DNA from: Cacajao melanocephalus
Taxonomy: Eukaryota; Chordata; Mammalia; Primates; Pitheciidae
NCBI GenBank assembly: GCA_963573385.1
Contig: CAUYLG010038484.1
Coordinates: 124,001 to 188,000 of the forward strand
Length of the DNA stretch: 64,000 nt
Reading direction: 5' to 3'
Shown here one piece after another: positions 55,737 to 64,000 of this stretch; position 1 is the stretch's first letter, and every line of letters begins with the position of its first letter. A program made the translations under genes and the position numbers. The notes under the pieces were generated by a model. That model saw only the letters and a list, made by a program, of their open reading frames with translations, searched no databases and was not told the origin of the DNA.

Positions 55737-56674
55737 GATGGCAATTAAGGTAAGTCAGACCATTTTTGTTTCTTTAAAAATCCCTAACACATTTCTTGGA
55801 ATGAGTCTCTGAACTCAGAGCCTCTCAAATTGTCCACTTCAAGGGAGGACTGTCCTCATTAGCACACAGCCTTTTGAAAACTGATTGTCTTGCCATGCCT
55901 CCTATGTGTTCACATCTCTGCATACACTACAGACATAAGTGCATATTCATTAATATAAACGTCTGGTAGGTATTCTCTAAAACCATGTTTACTTTAGTGC
56001 ATGTTATTGTCATGTTATGATGTGACTGGGGTGTTTGTCATGAAACTTTGCTTCTTCACAGAATTAGAATACTGCTCTCTCTATATTGAAGTACATATGC
56101 AGCATTTTCTTGTATCAGCTCCCAAAGCCTGGATGCCCAGTGTTGTGTTTACATGTGATTGTGCCTAGGAGTCTGTTCACGTAAAGACACCTGTAAGTAT
56201 TTATTACAAAACAAAATGTAAGCAAATATATCCACATTGGTTTTAATTGAATCAAAGTGTTTTTTTTTTCCTTTTGAGGAGGAACAGAGAGCCTCCTCCT
56301 CCATGAGCACTTACAGAATTGTGTAAAATTCTGTGCACCAAGGGCAAGTGTGGGCGTCTGATTTCAGCCCTCCTGCTGCCACTGCCCTCCCACCTGCTCT
56401 GTGTGTGTGCATCGCTGTGCTTGGTGGCAGTGTGCCGTGCTCATGCCAGGCTCTTCCCAGCAGACTCTGGTATCTGGCTGTAATGTCTGGCATCTTTGTA
56501 TTGCCATTCTGTGTTGAGGGGTGGTGTACATGGCTGTACAGCCAGATGGGTCTGTGTACCAGTGTGGGGAGTCGAAGAACACTGCCAGTCCCCCACAGCA
56601 AATATTGATGCTGTTGGTCAGCCAAAGATTTTCCTCTTCTTTGCTGCTTAAACTTGTGCCTTAATATTGTACAT

Positions 56675-56680
56675 AATAAA
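56675..56680 (+). promoter_or_regulatory. AMOTL1: Main AMOTL1 poly(A) signal AATAAA, overlapped by a Pumilio-type site
   Basis: A canonical hexamer, with a T- and C-rich stretch downstream (about 56693-56725) suitable as a downstream element. The bases at 56668-56675 read TGTACATA, an exact match to the Pumilio consensus UGUANAUA, and share one base with the hexamer. Cleavage is probably near 56695-56700. Confidence 0.7.
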
Positions 56681-57454
56681 TGGATAAAATGGCTTTTCCC
56701 TCTCACTTGCTCTTTTCTTCCTTAAAGAACTTATGAACTGGTGCTCAAAAAATGTTTCATTTTACTCCACTTACTGTTTTGCTTCAGAGGCCCTCAGCTC
56801 CCACCTTGTGGGCCTCACGCTGACACCAACACACAGCTCTTGACTCTGAGGAGGAAATGAATCATCCAGACCACTGCAGCTTGCAGCCCGCCCACTCCTG
56901 GCTCCTCCAGACAAATAAGGAGAAAGGAAACGCAGGGAGACTGTGGGCCCTAGTGTCCACTTTGATCACATGTGAGTGATCACATACATGTGAGTGTCCA
57001 CTTTTGGGGGTTCCTCAATTCAGAGCCTGCAAATGATCACTGTAAACTAGCTATCTCAGGAATTCACCCAGGCAGCCTGGAGTCAGCCATGCCCCTGAAT
57101 CTAAGGATGGAAATGGGAGATGGGAGCTGTTTTGTTAGCATCTTGGGGCACAGGAGAAAAAAGTGGGGCTCTGGTGGAAAGGAGTCACATGGTAAATGGG
57201 TGAAATCCAAGCCAGGAGCCTCGGGGACTGACGCAGAACAGAGTAAGACTCATGAGAATCTCTATGTGAAGGCCCCTCCCCTGGGATCACTGTATTTAAG
57301 AGAGGGTGGTGCCTGCTGTTTATTCTCTGATGATGCCCTTTCAGCAGAAGCGTCTCTCCTTCTTACCCACCCCCAATCCTAGCATAGGAAAAGCTTCCTA
57401 GATGTGAGCTCTGGGAGAGTGTGAGATGCATCTCTAGCCCCCCAGTAATCATTG

Positions 57455-57560
57455 ATGTGATTTATATGCATTATCTTCTTTAATCACAACCTCGTCATCA
57501 TCCCCACTTTAAACCCCAGGAGACTGAAACTCAAACAACCTTGGACAAATAATGTGCAAA
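57455..57560 (-). repeat. MIR fragment, antisense
   Basis: GCATTATCTTCTTTAATCAC followed by GGAGACTGAAACTCAAACAA. Confidence 0.5.
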
Positions 57561-58689
57561 AGATGGCAGGTCTACCTGATGCAGAGACCAGGCACTGGCA
57601 TGTGAGAGGTGGGTGGGTGCTGGGAGGCAGGACAGCTCATGCTCCTGTCTGCCTGGCTTCTTGTCTGTCCTGCTTCCACCCTGAAGAATCCTCTGCAGGG
57701 AGTGCTATCTGTGCCTGCGTGCAAATATGACTCAATTCCTGTAAAATGAACCCTTGTAGCTCCACAGTCTCCACCTGTCAGGATGACTTGGGGAAGACAG
57801 CTGGAGGACTGCATTTGTGTTTAGGGTTTGGATGACCCTTCCAAGTTGTCACCTCCCCATGCTGATCCCACACATGTACATCATGCAAGGCACCCCTGAG
57901 CTCTGACCTTTCTCTTGGCCCCTTGTACACCCCAGGAGAGAAGTCCTGAATCCCAGCAGTTCTGTGTAGTCATTCCAAGTGGTACACGTCTGTGCCCTGA
58001 AGGAACACTGGCCTCCATTCTGACATCTGGGCTGGGGCCTCAGGAACCAAGAGATAGCAATGCTTTTTAAGTTGCCCAGGTTCATCGTGATAAGGAGTTA
58101 GGTCACAAATGGAAAATAAATCAGAAGCGATGAAATTCCTTTCTTAAAGTTCTGTGTTGTCAAAATAAGCTTTCTGTCATTGAAGAATGTCATTATGGTT
58201 TACTGTTTCTGTTGCCTTTTTATCAAGCACAACAGTATGTCTTTGATGTGCTTCTTTTATCTGCCTGTTTCTGGCAGGCAGACATCTAAGACCATTCCAG
58301 CTGAGCCAGGACTTCTTCTCTTGATGAATCTGTCATCCTCAAAGTTCCTCTTTTTGGAATATTGGGAGATATATAGGTGATTTTTTAAATTGAACCTGGA
58401 GTTTATGGGAACCTGGAAAGCCCTCTGTATCTAATGTGGAGTTCCATCAAAGGGTGACTCTCTCCAAGTTTTTGGAGACTCATCATGTGTATACAGATAA
58501 TATAAGGATCATAGACTACATTGTCAAGTGCTTCAGAGTATAGTAATATTAATTGTAGTCTTATTGTTAGAAACTAACAGTGCCTAACTTTGTGTCCTGA
58601 TGGTTTTTGCCTCTCTAAATATGCAAGGGAGGCAGGATCTAAGTTTTATTGAGTTGGCTTTGGAATAATATTTCATTGTAAGAACGCCA

Positions 58690-58810
58690 GAGGTAGGTAT
58701 TATGGGACATTATTACCCCTGCACGTCAAATGAGGAAACAGACTCAAGAGAAGTGAAGTGTGCACTTGGCTCTGCAGTAGAAGCCAGGCCTGCTCATTTC
58801 TAAAGCCTCC
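58690..58810 (-). repeat. MIR fragment, antisense
   Basis: AGGTAGGTATTATGGGACAT, then AATGAGGAAACAGACTCAAG. Confidence 0.6.
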
Positions 58811-59564
58811 ACTCTCTCTCTGCACTGAATTGTTGCCTTTGACTTTAGTTGGTTTTTTTGTTTGTCTGCTTGTGTTTGTTTATTTAATCATTCTAAAGAG
58901 AATTGGAAAGCAGATGGCTAACTGAAAAAACGTCACTGAGGCTCTTTTTGGAAATGTGACTTTTTTTTTCAGCCAAAGGCTTATACAGACAGGCTGGATC
59001 AGTGGCTCTGGTCTGTGAGATGTATACTTCATTTTTACCTGGTAGACTTTGTTTATTAACACTCACCTGGTTGGCAGCATGGTGGAAAGGGACCAACAGG
59101 CAGAAACTGTGTCAGGTCCGCACTGGGGCTGGGGGCCGGCTCTTGGTTTTCCTCAGGTACATGTGAAGCTACAGAACTTGTGGTCCAGGAATGCTGAGTA
59201 TAAAATGGAAATGTCTGGTCATCTAATGAAGTCCTTGATTGTACCTGACAGGCATCTGTGCCTGGTTTTCTGATCACCTGAACCTTGGTGCCTTCCCTTC
59301 CATATTCACAGTTCTGCTTCTGCTCCATCTACTCAGTCATCTCTGCTAGGGGCCCCAGTCACCTCGGGCCCCTCCCCTACTCTCTCATTTAGCTAGCTGG
59401 TTACCTGTTCCTGCCCACTCCACCCTCCCATGTTGCTTCTGTACTTTCATTTTTTCTATCCCCATGGCCTTAGTTCAAGACTTCATGTCTCACATGGACA
59501 ATTACAGTAGCCTTCTCTCTACCATCTCATCCTACTCTATCCAGAGAAACAAGAGTAATAATGA

Positions 59565-59770
59565 CATTTATTCATTGTTATCATGCACCCAACCTCCTGT
59601 GAGCCTTTCCTATATTAGCACTTCGAATTCTTACAATCACTATTAGTATAGGTCCATTGTACTGATGGAGAAACTAAGAAGCAGGGAAGTTAAGCCTCTT
59701 GCCCAAAGTCCTAGAGCTTGTGAGTGGCAGGGCTGGGATTCAAGCCCAGATCGATTGGCTCTAGAGCCTC
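59565..59770 (-). repeat. MIR SINE, antisense
   Basis: GATGGAGAAACTAAGAAGCA, then GAGTGGCAGGGCTGGGATTC, then AAGCCCAGATCGATTGGCTC: a good antisense MIR. Confidence 0.8.
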
Positions 59771-59849
59771 CAGACCACACTGTTCTTCCCCAGCCTCAGT
59801 TTCTAGAGGCATGTCTGATGATGTCATTCTTTTAAGGGAAATTGCCACA

Positions 59850-60310
59850 ACATTATTAGCTTCCTGTGGCCTTCAGGATAAAGCTGTGGCATTTATGCCC
59901 TGCACAGTCTGACCCCAGTCCACTTCCCTTTCTGCCCCTACCTTCAAGTCACTCTAGGAACCACACTGTGCCCATAATCTGCTTTGTGTGTTTCCATTTC
60001 TGTACCTGTCCATGGGGTCCCTGAGATTGGTATACCCTCTTGTCTATCTGTCCAAATCTAACTCATTCTTCAAGGTGAGGTTCAAATGTCACTTTTCTCA
60101 GGAAGGTATTTCAGGTCACCAGGGTCAAAATTAATTGCTCTTCTTCCATTATTAGCTGAGTCACCTGAAGAAAGTTGTTGAATTTCTGCAAACCTCTTCT
60201 TTGCAAGATGTCATGCAGCAGGTTCCCTGTCTGTTTTCTTCATTAATGTGAGTCAGGCACCTAATGCAGTTCCTGGCACACCACAGGTGCTTGAGTGTTG
60301 ACTGAATGAG
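59850..60310 (+). repeat. L2 LINE, sense
   Basis: It includes a degraded coding-end region (CATTCTTCAAGGTGAGGTTC, then AAATGTCACTTTTCTCAGGA) and an L2-type tail (CCTGGCACACCACAGGTGCT). Confidence 0.7.
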
Positions 60311-61489
60311 TCAACCCCAAGGATTTAATAAGAAGGGTTGTAATGTGTCTAAAATGACAGTGCCGTGCATCACACCATCCATCCAGCCCTTGCCCCAGGC
60401 TCCTATTACAGTGAACTATATACACAAGTGTCTGTCAGCTCATCTCTCTGGGGTAGGAACCTTGACTTGTATCCAGAGTAGATGCTCATTAAAAGTTGAA
60501 CTGGCTGAATTCTCCCAAGCTTCTTACTGCATATGTTCAGTGACTATTGTCAAGGAAACTGAAAGTAGAGGTCCTCGAGTAAAAAATTATTGTGCAAGTA
60601 ATGCATATTTGTTTTTAAAACAATCAAATGATAGAGGAGAATACAAAGTAGAAGCTACTACCTCCTCTAAATTGCTGCATGTAGCCATTAATTCTGTTAA
60701 GTTTGGAGAATTTCCTTCTAGGCTTCTCTACAGATATGAAAAACCCAGTAGGTAGATATGGATGAATGACCATGCTACTCATACAACGTGCTTTTTTCAT
60801 TCAACAATAGGTCATAGGCAGGGTTCCCAAGCAGCATGTGTAGACTCCTCTCATTGTGCTTTATGGTGGTATGTGTTCTTTTGTGTGGAGGAAAGGGAGC
60901 TTACTGAAACTTGAGGGTGCTCCTGCACCACCACCCAGCTCCCCACAGCATTTCCCCAGCAATGAAGGGAGAGCTAAGAGCATGGGGAAGCTGGGGGAGA
61001 TGTTTTGTTTCTGTCCTAAGAAACTAGCCAAAACTTGTAATATATATAAGTCAGGTCTGGCCAAATGCTGGCCGTAAGTTCCTCCAGTGCATCAAAACAT
61101 TTCCATTTGCCTGTCCAGGCACTAAAAAAATTGATGATTGTCATGATGACATTGGGATCCCAAGGGCTAAACAACACCATGGCCCCAATTGATGGCGCAG
61201 CCCAGTCTGGCCAGGAATGCTCTGTTCCCATCCAGAAACCCTGTGTCAGCTCTCTGAGGGGCTAATTTTTCATGCAGTGCCCTACCCTTTGGCCTAGAGA
61301 ACACATTTTCCTGGCATAATTCAACTCAGCCCTACTCCAATTTGACTTTGTTCAGGGAGTTGATGACATTGATTCTTCCCTTGTCCCTGGCACTTTCATT
61401 CTGCAGAGCATCTATCAGATTTTTACAAATATTTAGCTTTAGGAATAGCCTGTAAAAAGAAGCCCAGTTTATGAGTCACTCATCAGGTT

Positions 61490-61750
61490 ATTACTGAAAA
61501 TTTATTATGTGCCCAGCACACTTGAGATCTTGGGGGAAAGCCAGATGATGCAGAGTGCTGTGGTGATCCTGCCCTGAAGGTAGAGGAGGGGCAGGGAACT
61601 GGACTGACTTTCTACTGTACGCCAAGCATTTTATGTCAAACGTGGCATTTGGTCCTCACAACAGCAAGAACAGTGAGATTCAGAGAGGCTAAGCAGATTA
61701 CCAAGGTCTACACTTACCCAAGTAAGCAGCAGGGTGGCATTTCAGCCCAG
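61490..61750 (-). repeat. MIR fragments, antisense
   Basis: AATTTATTATGTGCCCAGCA at the start, then TGAGATTCAGAGAGGCTAAG near 61675. Confidence 0.55.
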
Positions 61751-63514
61751 GATTGGATGACGCTAAAAGTCAGGACGTTTCCATAGCATCGTGCAACCTC
61801 CATGTTCGAGTCTAATTGAGGTCACAAGTATGATAGACAATTTGCTCTTTGTCCTTAATGGAGGATGTATACCAGGATCCCTGGACATATCTACCAAGCC
61901 CCCATCACGCTCGCCATTTGGAGAGAAGTTGGCTGATGGTACCCTGCCAGGTACTGCAGTCCCCAGCTCTGAGACAGCACTGTGGACAACCTGCCTGCAG
62001 GTAGAGCAGACAGAGGCCCTACCAAAGTATGCATGGGGGAAGTCTCACACTGGGTAAATTTAGAGAACCCAGACTGAACCTTTTCCCCACTTCAATCTCT
62101 GAGAGTTCCATTGCCACCAGCAGGGGCCATCCACTGTCTTGTCCAAGCCTTTCCAGAAGAGCCACTGAGAGGGGCTCCCCAAAAGAGCCAGTGGTGTCTC
62201 CTGCCCTCCTCTCTTGCCAGTCTATGTAATATCTCAATCTAATTTTACCTGGAAGAGGGTTAGTTGGAGGTGGTAACCATACTTCATACCTTAAAAAAGA
62301 AATTTTGGTGTCAATACTTTATACCTTGATTAATAACAAATCTTTTGTTGCATCACTGCTCCTCATCTCCACTAAATTCACAGCCTGGGGCTTCGGTACG
62401 TGGTACAACTTGCCAGGCATGTACAACTAATGTCGGACAACAGTCATAAGTAATGAGCAGAAACTTCAAAGGAAGCCATTTTAAGTCTTCCGTGCCTCTC
62501 GGTCAAGACCATCCCAGTGTTCTGGAGGGGAAGTTGAAAGCCCACTGCATTAGGGCTTCTGTTACAAGCAAACAAAAATTACACTCCTGTTTCATGTTTT
62601 CCATAGGGTAACTCTGGGCGTTCAATGAGTGGCCAACGAATGTGAAATCTTTACTTAGTAACATCTCCAGCCTGTGCATAATGCCTTTCTTCTAAAGAGC
62701 ACAGGTATGTGTTTTATGCTATTCACACTGCCGGGAGAAACAGCTAGGGATGGCCGTCATGACTCCTTTTAACATAACTGAGAGAAAGGCGAACAGAGAG
62801 CTTGGGTGCTTTCCGAAGGTCATGGTGAAAGGCCAGCAGAGCCAATTAGAAGTGGCCTTCTTGTGGCCCCGTTGGTGCTTTCTGGGCAAAATGAGCCATC
62901 TATGCTGAAGTTTTGTGGGCATTGGGTCTTTTCTGAGCCCTGTACCTTACCCTGGCTGTGGATCAGTAAACTGAGAAGTTATGGGCTTGGCTGGATTGGC
63001 CAAGAAGTCACCTCAGAAGAGCTTCATGTTCTTACTTGTATGTCTAATGAACCAACTGATTCCACAAAGCCATTGTTCAAGGCTGAGGAGCTGGGATTTC
63101 CCCCAGTGGCAGACCCAGGAGGGATGGGCCCAGTATTGTGAGATCACAGCAGAAAATGCTTCGGGATTCTTTGACAACCTTGAAACCCTTGACTTTACAT
63201 CAGGGCTGAGATCTGAATGGCCATGGCAGCAAGGTGGCAGATGAAAATAGAGGGGATCTTTCCCAGGGATAACAGAATTGATGGCAAATGCAGTTCCTTT
63301 GCTTTTGAGATACAGGGTTGGAGAGACGCTACCTGTCACAGTCTGATCAATCCAGGTTACTTGGGACCACAAGTAGCACCTAGTTCCATAGGAATCTCAA
63401 CATTTGAAAAATGTACAAGGCATCACAAATAATTCATCATGTAAATAATTCATGCGAGAAACACTTAAAAGTAATATACACAGAGACACACACATTAGTT
63501 TAACATTCTCATTG

Positions 63515-63790
63515 TGTTAATTGAAGGGTGCAAAGATGAATAAGATGCTGTGCCTGACCCCCCAGGAACTCACAGTCTAAGGAAAAAGGCAAGAAAGGTC
63601 CACAATATGATGTTTAGTGTCAAACTCATGAGATGTACAGATTGTTCTGTTGGTTTAAAGGAGTGGGGAAATAGAAAAACAGGTGACATTTGGGTTGAAC
63701 TTGGAAGAATGAGAAGGGAAATGGGGCTGAGGCTGGAGGGCAGAGGGAACAACATGCACAGATGCATCTATTTTGCTTATAACTGCTATT
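63515..63790 (-). repeat. L2 LINE, antisense
   Basis: GACCCCCCAGGAACTCACAG, then GGTGACATTTGGGTTGAACT, then GGCAGAGGGAACAACATGCA, the same pattern as the copy at 33920-34640. Confidence 0.65.
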
Positions 63791-64000
63791 TGAGCAGGGT
63801 TTGATGGAGTTAGTTCATCTCTTCTGGGCCCCACTGTGGTGGCTCAAAGACCAGTGGCTAGAACACTGGGGGGTCCTGGGGCATCTCCATTCATTGTGGT
63901 CTCTTCTCAGGGTCCCTCTGGCATAGTCCAGGGAAGCCAGACTTGCTGCATGATAGCTCAGGGTGTCAAAGGGGCATGTTGAGAGAGGACACAAGACAGG

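Larger units (their letters stand above)
50873..56700 (+). other. AMOTL1: AMOTL1 3' untranslated region, about 5.8 kb
   Basis: It extends from the TAA to just past the AATAAA at 56675-56680. It contains no Alu or L1, which fits a long transcribed UTR. Inside it are a near-perfect hairpin (53024-53088), MIR sequence (about 53475-53720), a CA repeat (53823-53855) and a second AATAAA (55731-55736). The end point is inferred from the signal and from my recollection that the AMOTL1 mRNA has a UTR of roughly this length. The exact cleavage base cannot be read. Confidence 0.75.
56701..64000. other. Downstream intergenic region
   Basis: I see no exon-like series, long conserved frame or RNA gene here. 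Recognisable contents are old MIR pieces (about 57455-57560, 58690-58810, 59565-59770, 61490-61750) and L2 copies (about 59850-60310 sense, 63515-63790 antisense). Bases 57600-58650, 60800-61480 and 61800-63500 show nothing I can name. Confidence 0.6.

Noticed and set aside
60306..60755. 149-residue open frame in the downstream region
   Set aside because: It begins beside an L2 tail, has no recognisable motif and no exon-like borders.

Overview
The window is vertebrate, and almost certainly human, nuclear DNA. Short exons with GT/GC...AG borders are scattered through long introns, and primate-type Alu, L1, MIR, L2, MaLR and DNA-transposon copies are abundant. There are no operons, bacterial gene clusters or CRISPR arrays.

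The only protein-coding gene I can support is the 3' half of AMOTL1 (angiomotin-like 1, also called JEAP), on the + strand. Nine coding exons join in one open frame: 8310-8454, 10058-10147, 29895-30040, 33736-33885, 39613-39803, 45136-45261, 46314-46540, 49393-49668 and 50766-50872. They give 485 codons plus a stop. If the full protein is 956 residues (my recollection), this is about residues 472-956: the coiled-coil core, a Ser/Thr/Pro-rich tail and the C-terminal PDZ ligand EVLI. The 5' exons, which hold the PPxY-type motifs that bind YAP/TAZ, lie upstream of the window. A 3' UTR of about 5.8 kb follows and probably ends just after an AATAAA at 56675-56680. Bases from about 56.7 kb to 64 kb look intergenic, with old L2 and MIR copies and no gene that I recognise.

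Layout: 1-8309 is the end of an upstream intron (three Alus, an ERV-like LTR, a MaLR LTR, a palindromic MITE). 8310-10147 holds two exons separated by an intron with a GC donor. 10148-29894 is a 19.7 kb intron containing a twin-primed L1, Alus and a complete MaLR LTR. 29895-50872 holds the other seven exons. 50873 to about 56.7 kb is the 3' UTR, with a near-perfect 29-bp hairpin and an exonised MIR. The rest is downstream intergenic DNA.

No undescribed multi-gene system is visible. The points most worth checking are the GC-AG intron, the miRNA-like hairpin in the 3' UTR, oppositely oriented Alus close on either side of the first visible exon, a Pumilio-type site overlapping the main poly(A) signal, and a conserved TQT (dynein light chain-type) motif in the tail.
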